From Chamaecrista fasciculata (taxonomy: Eukaryota > Streptophyta > Magnoliopsida > Fabales > Fabaceae): a DNA stretch of 64,000 nt. This document shows, one piece after another, positions 11,801 to 23,900 of the stretch; position 1 is the first letter of the stretch; every line of letters starts with the position of its first letter. The notes under the pieces are model-generated. The model searched no databases, had not been told where the DNA came from, and saw nothing but the letters and a program-made list of their open reading frames with translations. Position numbers and translations under genes: made by a program. The stretch spans positions 62,001 to 126,000 of the forward strand of contig QANZ01029623.1 of assembly GCA_003254925.1 (NCBI GenBank). Reading direction: 5' to 3'.

Positions 11801-14161
11801 ATATTTGACTATGTAGTAAAAGGTTTGTACACGCTAATAAAGTTTGGAGGCCAGCTCTCACCTTGGTGAGCCTCCGAGGCCCAACTCACCTAAACTTTTT
11901 TTAACAAAAAAAAGTTTATACACGGTCAATAAAAGTTGACCCAGTTGGTAAGGAGTTGATTTATAACCCACAAGGTCGTGAGTTTGATTCCCACTATCGA
12001 TATGAGGGTCTTGTTGGTAGGCAATCTGTAAGTATCTCTAGAAGCGCTCATAGAGCCTGAGGTCTGCCCTAATCTTAGTGAGCTCGGAGCCCAACTCACC
12101 TAAACTTTTTTATACCGAAAAAATTGTTTGTAGACATGTTTTAAAAAGTATTGTTATGTTCTAAAAATTACAAAAAAAAAAGATTTTATCATTACATTTT
12201 TTTATTCTTTTAAAATTATAATTATTAAATATTTGTATTTGTATTTTATTATATAGTAATGTTTTCCAACCAATAGAACCAACTAAAAAACACTTAAGGT
12301 TTTCAATAAATAATACTTAGCATGCATGTTTACATGATTTTTTCTATCAAATCTCTAAGAAATCGTTTAAAATACATAAAATGTAAGAAAAAAAAACGAA
12401 AATGTTATCACTTTAACTACAACGAAAATAGAGTTATTATTATTATTACTTTTTAAAGTCTTCTTATACTTTAATCAACATCTTGAAACTCACAAGTCAC
12501 AAGGAAAACCTTTTCTTTTTTCCGACCTCCTTTACTTAACAATGCAATGATAAAACAACAAAATTTAACATAGTAAATAATTGAATTCTTTAAATATGAT
12601 GTCTTAAGTTTGAATCAAGTCTTATATGTATGTAAAAAGTTTGATTGATAGAGACAATATTCACTTTGATAATTTTTACGTCTTGAACATAATTAGTGTC
12701 TAACAGACTCGACTAATACTAATCTGGTATATTTTCCGCATTCATAGGAGTACGTCTTCAAATGTACCTGACTTAACACTTCCAAATTTAAAGCTTTTAT
12801 TGATGAGTTTGATGATACATGACATCTTGACATCTCAAATGTCCACATACACACCATAAAAGTACATTAAAATTGAAAAAATTGACTGAAGAACAGTTAT
12901 AAGTATGACAACTTGGCATCTTACCACTCTTAACTAACTATTTTGAAGGACTAGGAGCAACTGACATCTTTTGTTCATTGTAATATTCTGATGTCTATTA
13001 CTTCAGTTATTAACACACTTTTAATATTTTGAACTATAATATTACTAATCTCTCAAATACATCTGCAGTGCGTCCGTTATTAATATAAGTAGACTAATTA
13101 TAGTATTTTATCATATTTAGTGTCTTTGGCTAATGCTTGAGAGTGGTATTACTTATTTTGAAAGGGAGACTGAATTTGTTGCCAAGAATTTCACCATGCA
13201 TTATTATTTTATGATTTTATTTGTTGATTTTCAAGTTAAATTGTGAAGATTCCCAATTATATAAATTGTCGGAAAAAACCCGTGCGTTCATACTAGTTTC
13301 TAATAATATCAAGCTTTATTCCTATTTTGACAATTCTAATTTCTGGAATTTTAGCCCCGATTAGCAAAGGGCCAGAGAAACTTTCTAGTTATGAATCGGG
13401 AATAGAACCAATTTCTTTATAGGGAAAACTTACTTTTTGGACCCTGAATTGTTACTGAGTCAATGATTTAATCTCTGAATTATAGAAAAATACAAATAAG
13501 TCCTTGAATTTTACACTACCATAAACTTTTTGGTCGATGAATTGTAGGAAAATACAAATCAGTCCCTAAATTTTACACCACTATCAACCTTTTGGTCTAT
13601 GATTCTGGTGTAAAGATCCACAACGATTAACACCTCAGGGACCCAAAGGTTGATTGAGGTGTAAAATTCAGGGATTGACTTGTATTTTCTTACAATTCAG
13701 GGACAAAAAGGTTGACGATGGTGTAAATTTCAGGGACTGATTCATATTTTTCTACAATTCAAGAATTAAATCGTTGACTCAATAACAATTCAAGAACAAA
13801 AAAAGTAGGTTTTCTTTTCTTTATATAAAAAAATACAAAGAGGTAGTATAGTGTATGTATATATGTATAGGCAGGCTTGATAGAAGGTGATGGATGTATG
13901 ATGATTAATGATTTAATTATGATGGAGTGCAATTAATTAATGAAGGTAAAAGCAGAGAGGATGAAAGCTCGTGCACAAGAAAAGTTGGCAAATAAGCTAG
14001 CAACAACAAAAAGGGTTGCAGAAGAAAAGAGGGCAAATGCAGAAGCCAAGCTTAATGAGAAAGCTTTGAGAACTTCTGAAAAGGCTGATTTTATAAGGAG
14101 GACTGGTCATCTTCCTTCTTCTTTCTCTTTCAACTTCAAGCTTCCTTCTATGTGCTGGTAG
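8887..14161 (+). CDS. Remorin family protein (3 coding exons, 352 aa)
   Basis: Coding exons are 8887-9647, 10802-10883 and 13946-14161; phases fit and donors/acceptors are GT/AG. Remorins are plant-specific proteins at the inner face of the plasma membrane, found in nanodomains and linked to signalling and pathogen responses. The N-terminal part holds a [14 protein letters not shown] motif typical of long remorins, then acidic and Ser/Thr-rich low-complexity sequence. The C-terminal remorin domain starts at [16 protein letters not shown] at the exon 1/2 join. It continues as a coiled coil rich in Lys, Glu and Ala and ends in a Cys-containing tail (PSMCW), the usual membrane-anchoring end. The start at 8887 (MRSVEDKG) is preferred; an in-frame ATG at 8818 would add 23 residues. 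Intron 2 is 3062 bases and holds several transposons. By memory of gene order it matches At1g67590. Confidence 0.93.
10356..10576. repeat. Fold-back (hairpin) repeat in remorin intron 1
   Basis: 'ggcaaaacttgcatcaagttcc' motifs on the left are inverted on the right ('gaacttgat ... ttttatcc'). It resembles the MULE-type hairpins elsewhere in the window, but no target duplication could be recognised. Confidence 0.4.
10581..10672 (+). repeat. Direct repeat, two copies of about 35-40 bases
   Basis: The string ttaatttaagagagaccac plus the next ~15 bases occurs at about 10582 and again at about 10632, differing at one base. It is a recent small tandem duplication inside remorin intron 1. Confidence 0.75.
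11413..11700 (+). mobile_element. Non-autonomous Helitron
   Basis: The 5' end is TCTATACTATATTATATG, preceded by A. The 3' end has a GC-rich hairpin (CGTGCCTGTTAGGGCACG), a short spacer and CTAA, followed by T. Insertion between A and T, no inverted repeats, 5'-TC and 3'-CTRR with a hairpin upstream are the Helitron rules. It is 288 bases, non-coding, in remorin intron 2. A related 3' end sits at 14617-14645. Confidence 0.82.
11845..12115 (+). mobile_element. tRNA-derived SINE with a truncated second copy
   Basis: A near-complete copy begins about 11933 with an A-box-like GACCCAGTTGGTAAGG and a B-box-like GAGTTTGATTCCC about 30 bases on. It ends GCCCAACTCACCTAAAC followed by a T run. The same 3' end occurs just upstream (about 11845-11905), so two copies lie in tandem, the first 5'-truncated. 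A T-run end is a feature I recall for Au-type plant SINEs. It lies in remorin intron 2. Confidence 0.6.
13422..13816. mobile_element. MULE-type MITE in remorin intron 2
   Basis: Inverted halves are made of 'ccctgaattgttactgagtcaa'-type motifs, with termini GGGAAAACTTAC and GTAGGTTTTCTT. Perfect 9-bp duplications TTCTTTATA are at 13413-13421 and 13817-13825. Non-coding. It ends about 120 bases before the last remorin exon. A half copy of the same family is seen at about 41391-41660. Confidence 0.82.
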
Positions 14162-14616
14162 ATACCAATCTTGCTATTTAATTAGCAATTACCACTAATC
14201 ATTATATGTCATCACCTTTAAGGTTTCAATTATTTTTTCTTGTTTTTTTTTGTAACAACTAGTCCTATATATATGTGTATGTTCCTATTGTTAAATGGTA
14301 ATATATTTAATTTGTTTTCAACTATATGATATATGGAATTTTCTTGGGTGCTGAAAATGTTAAAGAGGTGGTAATCTCATGCACAGATGCACTATTTAGA
14401 TGTACTGGTCTCAAGTCTCAGTGCATTTGTGTATAACAATTTTAAAGAAACAAATATCATCTAAGCATAAGTTCAAATTAAATTAACATTGAGATATAAC
14501 CACAGTAGTGTAGTTTGGTGGTTTTCTTATTTGATTGTTTAATTAAGTGATACAAAGATTTGAATCTTACTTTTATGTTTGAAGAGTATTTTGTAAATAG
14601 TTTTTTTTTTTTTTTN

Positions 14617-14645
14617 GTGCCCGTTAGGGCACGCTAAGCCCCTAG
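14617..14645 (+). mobile_element. Helitron 3' terminus
   Basis: GTGCCCGTTAGGGCAC is a perfect hairpin. It is followed by a short spacer, CTAG and then T, the same design as the end at 11682-11700. The sequence left of it is a T run with one N (14616), so the rest of this copy is missing or misassembled. Confidence 0.7.
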
Positions 14646-14982
14646 TATATATATATGGCTAAACCCTTTCTGGTGGGTCAAAAATAGTGAATTAAAAAAT
14701 TAAAAAAGAAAAAAAATCATCACTCTCTCTCCCCACTTCTTTAAAAAAATAAATGAATTAAAAAAATGTAAAAAACAATTAAAAATTAAAAAATGCCACC
14801 ATTCTCTCTCCACTCACTCTCCTCATATGAGGTAATTTCAAATTGGTCCTAAATATTTTATTTATTTTATATGAGTCTTACGTATTTTTATAATTTCTCA
14901 AATTAGTCCCAAACTTACTCTTTTATCAATATAAAAATCAATTCAAACGTTACATGCATATTGGCGTGCCTCAAGCCCTTAG
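14646..14982 (+). mobile_element. Degenerate Helitron copy, directly after the 14645 end
   Basis: The left part (ggtgggtcaaaaatagtgaatt) parallels the left part of the Helitron at 11413. The right part (aaacgttacatgcatattggcgtgcc ... CTTAG|T) parallels its right end, but the terminal hairpin is partly lost. Confidence 0.55.
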
Positions 14983-17150
14983 TATATAATATGCATATAT
15001 TAGAGAAAAGTAATGAAAAAGATTATAGTTATTTTAAAATATAATATAAATAAAAAGATATTATTTCAAGAGAATGATAACACGTACCACCAAGAGTTAA
15101 GTTTAGTGGAAGGAGTTAGTGGTAAACCCAGGTTTAAATCTCCCCAGGGAGAAATGCCTACATCTATTGTTCTAATGTGCTTTGAATAAAATCGTCTTCA
15201 TTCAATGATACCTATAAGAAAAAAAATTAATTTCTTATTATCTTCTCTTTCAATTTTTTTATTTTTTAAACAAAATAAAGAAATATCACTTCTCCCCATG
15301 TTTTTAAAATTGGACTAACCATTTAACTGGTCAAAGTAGCGATTCAAGATTTAATGGTCTAATTGAAGTTGAATCGTTAATAATTAAATAAAATAAAAAT
15401 AATATATTTAATTATATATAATAAAAATATACTAATAAATACTTAAAATATATAATAAACTTTTAAGATTCAAGCAAGTGAAAACTAGAAAGATAAAAAG
15501 ATCAAATGTTGAAGTGGAAGTTAGTAAATAGCATATCATTTTGAGTCTAAATTTAATAAGAAAAAAATTCTTTAAAATAGCATTGTTTCAATTGAAAGTA
15601 GGAAATAAAATTTTTTTTGAACCAATTCAACCTAAAAAATATTCAGTTGAGGGTGATTTTTCGGCTGATTCATCTAATTGTTAATCGTTTCTAAATCAAG
15701 GCGATTTTGTAATCAACTTAGACTAGACCACTGGTCGGTTCTAGGTTTAATAGGTTCGATTTTTAAACATGTACTCCTCTCCTTTTATCTCGTTCTCCTC
15801 TTTAATGTCCGGTTCAAACATATCCTACAAGATGAACACCTTGTAATCCTTCGTGAGAATTCATTCTTCACCATCATCTTGCCTTTGATATAGATTGTGA
15901 GCTCTAAATTTGAAGGAGAGTGAGTGAAGCTTCAAAGCCAAAAAAAACAAAGCATCTCTCACTACTAAGAAAAAAAATCTTTTTGCAAAGTAAGGAACTT
16001 TCTTTTAAAGAGAAGAAATCATAGAAGAACAAAGAGAAAAGAACTATAATTTATAACTCTAGATTTGACTTAAATGATATCAAATTACTTATCATTGACT
16101 CTAATTTCTTGTTGTTCAAACTCTTCTGTTTGCAGACCAACAGAGACCCTTTTTATGGGTTTATGAAGTTTTTTTAAAACTATATAGAAAAGTAAGAAAG
16201 ATATACAACTATTGATGTCACCACATATATAGTTTTGATTGCTTAAAAAAATCATCTGAAAACTACAAAGTTGGATAGGGAGAAATCTAACATTGAGTTC
16301 ACGATGAGAATACCTTGTTGCTGGTTGTAGAGGCTCAAACCTGAAAGGAAATAATCACAAGGGAAGTCCCTGTGTTTCTTCTCCGATGCTTAAGTTAGTA
16401 CGGAATGTTGGTGATCTGGAATATCAGGTGTAACAAGTGTCTTACCTTATCATAGGATTCCTTTAGCTATTTATACTTCAGGCATCCTTGAGTCTGGAGC
16501 TGTACGAGGTATGCAATGATGTGTGATAAGCGCGTGCGCGTGCGCGAGGTATACAATATTCTTTAATTCTTCAGGCCTATCGGTTGAATTTGATATGTCA
16601 AGCATTAGACGGCTGTGTGCGGACTATCGTACCGTCCTTTTGCTTAGCAAAGTTTAGCATTTAATGCCTCCCGCTCCACGTGTCTAGCGTGAAACCTCTT
16701 AGTCATTTCAAGCCTGCTTTCAATGGAAGTATATTGTAACTTATACAATCTTACCTACCTTGCCTTAAGAATTCTCGCATCAAATGTTGCTTAAAATCAC
16801 TGCATTTATTGTGGCGTGATTCACTTTCTTACGCCACCTTACAATTACATGGTATATTACATACATACCTCAAGAATTTCTCATTCGATTATATAGATTG
16901 GACAATTGGTGTTTCCTTAAGCCCAATATTAACTATGGAGGAGTTTGGCTCTTGGGCCTGCCTTGAGCCCGGTACTTACCAAAAAAAAATAAAAATTAAC
17001 TATGGAGGAGTCTACCGATTTTTTGCAAGAGTGGCCGATACATTCGGAATATCCCAAATTCCAATTCAATGAATTCATTCATCCTCCAAATATTTATTAT
17101 TTTCATTTTTAAAACTTTTTAAAAATAAGTTGGAGTTTGTTAAATACAAG
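14983..17150. other. Intergenic; LTR-like segment on the minus strand at about 16300-16800
   Basis: No gene is seen. Near 15060-15215 there is a weak tRNA/SINE-like stretch. At 16300-16800 base composition shifts: GC-richer sequence, an alternating cgcgtgcgcgtgcgcg run (about 16530), and on the minus strand a TATAAATAG motif near 16470 followed by a leader-like region. This looks like a decayed LTR in minus orientation, but no second LTR or TG/CA ends could be set. Confidence 0.35.
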
Positions 17151-17204
17151 TTCGCAAATCTAGTTGCTTCCTTTTCTCCGCGTGGTCACTCATTTTCTCG
17201 ACCA

Positions 17205-17209
<5 letters not shown>

Positions 17210-17250
<41 letters not shown>

Positions 17251-17740
17251 TTATCTTCTTCTTCTTCTTCATTGCTTTGCTTGCCTTTCTCGCTCTTCGC
17301 CTATCATTGGTAAGCCGTTTCAATTCCATCATCATCATTCTCTGTTATCCTCTGAGGATCGATGATTCTTGTTCAACTTTCCTAATTTCTACGGTATTCT
17401 TTTTTCCCTCTCTGTGTTGCCCTAAAATTTCTAGGGTTTCGCTTCTGATCCCGTCTGTACCTTCCAATTTTAGCTGCATCGTTACGCCATAGTAGAACAT
17501 CTGCTTGTCATCTTATCTTCGAGTGCTTTGTTGTTTGATATCGAATTGTTGCTGGATCTGACTTTGTTCGTGGTTAGGGTTTTATTATTTTTTTTCTTGA
17601 TTTATGCGTTTGTGTTGCTGAATTTGGAAATCTTAGGTTAGATTTCTGCTCTCTGTGGGTTTAGGGTTTTTTAAGCATAACATCTACGTTTGTTGGAAGA
17701 GGGATTGGGTGTTTTTCTTTGATATTTAGAGTTTAGGTAT
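17210..17740 (+). promoter_or_regulatory. 5' leader of CDKG2-like gene with a leader intron
   Basis: A (CT)n run at about 17210-17247 marks the likely transcription start region. A donor after CGCCTATCATTG (GTAAGCCG, near 17310) and an acceptor TTTAG just before the ATG (near 17736) outline a leader intron of about 430 bases with a T-rich sequence. Leader introns of this kind are common in Arabidopsis kinase genes. Confidence 0.55.
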
Positions 17741-20700
17741 ATGGCGGCTGGGAGACATGGGGGTTATCGTGACAATGAGTTTAGGGACCGTGAGTCCAAT
17801 TTAGATGCTTCCAGGTGTGGTCTGACTAATTCTAAGGAAGAGTATGATCGAATTAGGGTTGGTAGCCGTGATGTTGTGAGGGATCGAAACAAAGATGCAA
17901 GAGATAGGAATAGGGTGAGACAGAAGGATATTAGGGAGAAGGCAGCGGTCAATGACAGTTACCGCTCATCATCAAGTAGGAGCGACTCGGGGAGCAGCGG
18001 TGGTGGTGGCCTTGGTCCTAGAAAATGTGTTTTTTCGCTCAAGGCAATGGATAAGGAGCCAGGTGAGCTTTCCAGTGACAGTGGGTCTGAGGATGCTATT
18101 GAATCAGAATCACAGGTGAAAGATTTTGAGGTTGCACAGGTTGAAAAAAATGGGACGCGATCTCCGCCTCTGGCAGAGAAGAAGAGAAAGTTTTCACCGA
18201 TAGTGTGGGATCAGGATGACAAAGAAGTTAATAATTCATCCAAAATTAAGGTTACCACAACAGTGACTACTCTTCCTCCTCCACCACCACTACCAAGAGC
18301 ATTCCGTCAGTCACCTAATGCTCCATATGGTGGAGTTGAAATACATCCTGTAAAAAATAGAGAACCAGATAATCTTGAGCTGCCTACCGCAGCTAAACCT
18401 ACTCTGCCTTCTGAATCGGCTGATGGTGTTGACACTGAGTCTTCTGTAGGAGTGATTCCTACATTACCAGATCAGAAGTTGGGTAATGATCAGGAAGCAG
18501 AGCAGCCAGAGAGTGATGATTATGTTCCAACTCATAATATATCATCTTCAAGATGGGCAGCTGGGGATAATTCTCCTGGTGATGAAGGAGAAATCATAGA
18601 TGATGATGAATTTCCTAAAAGGAGGAGAAGGTTGTCACCTGAGTTGATGAATAGCAGAGCAAGAAGCAAGTTTTTGAGCCCTGAGGAGTATAGGAGAGAT
18701 GGTCATGAAGGAGCTAGAGCCAAATCATCTGACTCTGAAGGAAGAGGTAGCCTTGGTAGAATGTCCAGTGGGGATGATCAGACTGGTATTGGATCTGATA
18801 AGGATGACTATAAGGAAATTGACGGTCTAGGGGTGAAAAGTGAATCTACTCTTAGTCACTCGGGTACTGGTTCTGAAGATGAAGATGAAGAACCAGACAC
18901 ACCAGAGCCTCCAGCTCCACCACAAAGAGTTGTCAATATGCTTCAGGGTTGTAGAAGTGTTGATGAGTTTGAAAGACTAAACAAGATAGATGAAGGAACA
19001 TATGGTGTTGTATATAGGGCCAAAGATAAGAAGACTGGAGAAATTGTGGCATTGAAGAAGGTGAAGATGGAGAAGGAAAAGGAGGGTTTTCCATTGACTT
19101 CTCTTAGGGAAATAAACATTCTTCTTTCTTTTGACCACCCATCCATAGTTGATGTTAAGGAAGTAGTTGTAGGGAGTAACCTTGATAGCATTTTCATGGT
19201 AATGGAATACATGGAACATGATCTTAAAGCACTTATGGAGGCAATGAAGCAGCCATTCAGCCAGAGTGAAGTCAAATGTCTTATGCTCCAGCTTTTAGAA
19301 GGTGTGAAGTATCTTCATGACAACTGGGTGCTTCATAGGGACTTGAAGACTTCCAATCTGCTTTTGAATAACAGGGGTGAGTTAAAAATTTGTGATTTTG
19401 GGTTGGCACGTCAGTATGGGAGTCCCTTGAAACCATATACTCACCTGGTTGTTACACTTTGGTACAGGTAAGTTTTATCGCTTATATTTGTAATTTATTT
19501 ATTATTTTTCTAGTGTTAATTGGTTCTTTATTCTTCATCATCATCTTATTACATGCTTGTGAAATTTGAAGCTGTTACCATTTTATCATTTCTGACACAC
19601 GCTATTAAACTAATCATCTTTTTTGGTGGAACATATAAACCAACAACAACAACCAAAGCCATTTAACCATTTTATCATCTTTTTTGGTGGAACATATAGA
19701 CAGTAAAATTGCAAAATTGCTTCTGCCTACAATGTCTCTTGACATTTGGATCAATAGTTTCATACTTCCAAAATCTTTATATTCTGTTTTTGATAGAAAT
19801 TCTAGTTTGTTGTGTTGATGTTTTGATTGCCGTCTGTGATTTTACATGTCACTTGCTGTGCACACTTCCAAATGGAGGAGGTCATCTACTTAACGGTATT
19901 CTTGTCACTTTCAGGGCACCTGAACTTCTTCTGGGGTCAAAGCAGTATTCGACAGCCATTGACATGTGGTCTTTAGGTTGTATAATGGCTGAGCTATTGT
20001 CCAAAGAACCACTATTTAACGGGAAGACTGAATTTGATCAAATTGATAAGGTATGCTTTCAATGTTTGTTGTTCTTTGTACCAAATAGGTTCTTAACCTT
20101 GTATTTCCATACTTTTAACTGTTGTCCTCGTTAGCCCACCCACTGTCTAAAGCAACTTGTTATATATTGGCATTTATTGTCTTACAGATTTTCAGAACGC
20201 TTGGCTCACCAAATGAAACAATTTGGCCTGGGTTCTCTAAATTGCCTGGAGTGAAGGTCAATTTTGTCAAGCATCAGTAAGTATTTAATATTTCATTTAT
20301 GAATGACGAGACTGTTTGATTCCACTGTTCTTATTTTTTGCCACTGTTTTCCCAGGCTTCGAACTATGGGTGGTTCTGGTCTGGCTGGCCTCCCTTGGTG
20401 ACTTTTAAAGTTACAGAACTTTGCTAGTTTGTATTAACCACCAGAATGTTCCTTTCAGGTATAATCTTCTGCGTAAAAAGTTTCCTGCTACATCATTCAC
20501 CGGATCTCCGGTCCTCTCTGATTCTGGATTTGATTTGTTGAACAAGCTTCTTACTTATGACCCTGAAAAGGTAAAAGTGTTATGCTTTTGTTTTATTTTA
20601 CCTGAAGTGGCAAAAATATTTATGCTTTTATTGACTTTTTAAGACATTCTATTGTTTGCAGCGGATCACTGCAGATGATGCTCTTAATCATGAGTGGTTT

Positions 20701-20960
20701 CGTGAAGTTCCTCTCCCCAAGTCTAAAGAATTTATGCCTACTTTCCCTGCTCAACATGCTCAAGACAGGTAAGAAACCACTTGTATTGGAACCTTCTTTT
20801 CCTTTTTGTTTCTTTTACTTATTCCTTTGACTAATAGTTTCTTTATAATGCTGTAATTAGGCGAACACGGAGGGTATTAAAAAGTCCAGATCCTTTGGAG
20901 GAGCAGCGGCGAAAGGAGTTGCAGCAGGGTGAATTAGGGACTGGTGGTATTTTTGGCTAG
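17741..20960 (+). CDS. CDKG2: Cyclin-dependent kinase G2-like (PITSLRE/CDK11 type), 756 aa
   Basis: Coding exons are 17741-19467, 19915-20050, 20188-20276, 20459-20570, 20662-20768 and 20861-20960; total 2271 bases, phases consistent. The first ~405 residues are Arg/Asp/Ser-rich and acidic, as in CDK11/CDKG N-terminal extensions that contact splicing factors. The kinase domain begins near residue 410 ([18 protein letters not shown]). It has the ATP lysine in VALKKVK (about 437), the cyclin-binding helix [15 protein letters not shown] (about 530), DFG (about 551) and VVTLWYRAPE split by intron 1. All catalytic residues are present. CDKG kinases act in the nucleus in cell-cycle control, meiosis and alternative splicing. 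Ends in GTGGIFG, typical of the family. Arabidopsis CDKG2 (At1g67580) is about the same length. Confidence 0.95.
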
Positions 20961-23900
20961 GAATGGTGCAATATAAAACTACAGTCTTGATAATCATTCT
21001 AACATGCTCTGCTAAGTGTTTGCATTGCTGAGGTGAGAGTGCGCTGAGCGGGGGTTGCAAAAATTGTTTGTTAAACAATCACTCGTGCTGTTTTTAGCAG
21101 GCACTTGTTGGTTTTCCGGAGATTGTATTCTTTTACCTCCCATGATCCAGATTTGTTTCAGGTCAACTTTCTTCATGATTTAGCCATCCTAAAGATATGC
21201 ATGAGACGTTGCCTGCAGCGCAAGGTGTGGCATAGCTGTTTTCTTCTTAATATAGGAAAAGTCAGTTTTTGCTGGAACTTGTGTATGTAACATTTTATTT
21301 TCATATTGTAAACAATTTATCTGATTTTGAGTATTAAACCAGTGGAATTTCTAGCCTCTATCTTTTCTTTGTTTTCTTAATATTCATATTGTGTTTGCAA
21401 GAGACGGTTGGTGTGAAGTGGAAGAGAGCTTTCATGCATTTGATTGATGAAGAAATTGACAGTAACATTGTGCCTGAAAGGTAATGTACTCCTTTAATAT
21501 CTTGGATATTAAGGGATGATGAAGATTTTGTTTATTTGTCCATAAGGAGTAATGCTTAAAAGCTCAAGTTATCTGTTAGCATGGGCTGATTGTCTCTGTT
21601 ATCTATTAAGTATTTTACTCCTAGAACTATATGGGGTTGGTTATTGCAGTTTGTGTGAAGGGTGTTGGATGTTTGATTATTTAACATGTCGACAGAATGC
21701 AAATACATTTTTTTTAAAGAAATTTTATTGTGGATTATGATTACTATGTATCTCAAATTTGTCTTCCTCTTGATTAATATCTTTGTTGTGAACTATGAAT
21801 GTCACAAGACTGCTATTTTTACAAAATGTTGGTCTTGCTTAAATGCATCAGTTATAGATATGCAACAATCTCATAGATTTGGTTGTCTAATTCAATTAGG
21901 GTTTCTTTTTGTAAAAGAAAAATCATTTTATGTGGATCTTACTCCTGAGATTTCTTTCTAAACAATAGATGACTGTCTCATCGAAGGAATTCATAGTTCA
22001 TTTATTCTTATAGTATGCAAATTGGCTCTTTATGCCAGAGTAAGAGTGCTTAATTCTAATTGAAATTAGAATTATTGTTTAAGGTTAATGCAAGATTTAT
22101 TGTTTTGTCATGACTTGCAAAAGTTTAAGGTTAATGCAAGATTTATTGTTTTGGCTTTTTTTATTTTGGTTCACAAGCTCTGGCTGTTTTGAGCATTTAT
22201 ACGTGAATCATTGGTCAAGAGAGTGTACCTTGCAAGCTGTTGCATGTTAGTCACATTTACGTTTTATCATGCTTTTTACTTTATTGGAATATTGGAATAT
22301 TGCTTTCAGGTGCTTTTTGTTCCGGAGAAATTAATGCCCATTTGTCTGGTATTATGTTTAAAAATAAATTTGCACTTGAGAGGTGCATATTTGAGTCCTG
22401 CATCCCCTCCTCTTATTGTACTGGAAGACACAAAAAAACATCATGGATTGCATAGTTTAAAATGGTGTTTTTTATGCTGATCTTGACTGTTGCATGGCAT
22501 GTTCTCAGATGATCTTCAGAATTTTAAGTTCCTTGAATCTGTTTGATCTCCATTGTTTTCTTGGGTTAAAGTTGTCTGTTCAGATCCAGTCATGAGCCCG
22601 TTTAGACTAAACTTGCAATTTCCTTTCCGTATGAGTCATGTTCTCAATTAACTTAAGTTCCTTGTTCGTTACTTGTCCAGTTTTTCGCTGATCTTTAGCC
22701 TGGTTTTATTTTTATTCTTTTAGATGAGCTCATGATCTGCACTAATTTTGTTTCACTTTCTCCCCAATCCCTGTTTGTACTGCAGAGCTATAAGCAAATC
22801 TTAAATACAGAATTGAAAAAGAAATGGAAATAATTTTTCTGATATTTATTCTTGGAAATTTTTAGTTTTGGCTAGTTCAAGAATTCTTTGATGACATTTG
22901 TCTGCGAATATCCCTGCAGTATCAAAGCACACAGGTTGAGGAAGTTACTCGTATACTCTGGAATATATCTAACATCAATTAGTTGTTCCTTCAGGCTCTC
23001 TAGAGGTACTATGCAAACCTTGGTTTGTTATCATGCATTTCATGTTAGCCTTAGTAAAGTAGTTTTTCATATATTTGAGAACAGTAGTGGTGATTTATTA
23101 CATTGTGGTGTTATATTAGTTCGAGTGTGGTTTTGGTTAATTAATTTTGCTCACTTGGTCTTTTCTAAGAATAAGAGGTATTGGTTAATTAATGTTGGTC
23201 ACTAGGTCTTTCCTAAGATTGAGAGATATTAGTCATCCCTCTTCATCAATTCAAGGAAACAAAAAGGCTTTTCCATATTTTTGTCCATTTTGCCTTAATT
23301 TGTGGGCTTTTTGTAGTGACTGGTGATGGACTTGAATTATCGTTTGTTTCTACCTACTCACTCTACTAGGCTTTGACAATTATTACATGGGTATGTTGGG
23401 CGATGAATTTACTAGTTATGCCTCACATTTGATAAAATTCTTACATGGTTGCTATCAGGATTTCAAGTTACTAACCCCAATTTTTTAAAAAAAAAACATT
23501 GCATTACTTGGGTGTTATCATTTTTCTCTCTAGTACTTTTGTTGGATAACAGCCAGCTAATATTTAAGTAGTTTAACTTGCTGAAGTAAAATTAACTAAA
23601 CTTGGGTGTCTCTCTAATACACTTATGATTGTTTTGTTGTTAACTGCTATGGTTTTTATAATCTTGTGGAGAAATGACTTCCTAATTTCAACTGTTGCTC
23701 TTTTGCCATGTATAAATTCTTTTTTTCAATGGATAAAAGATCTAATTGATAGAGGAAGCACGCCAAAGATCAATTAGCGAGGTTTTGGACCAATACAATA
23801 AAATCTGCATACTTATGTCATGATAAAAAAGTTAGGACCAATAAACATAATAACTCTAAATCAGACAAGTCTTTTCTTTTTTTTCTTTTTGCCCCTCCTC

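Noticed and set aside
15060..15215. Third SINE
   Set aside because: A B-box-like ccaggtttaaatctc is present but the A box and ends are weak; not enough to list.
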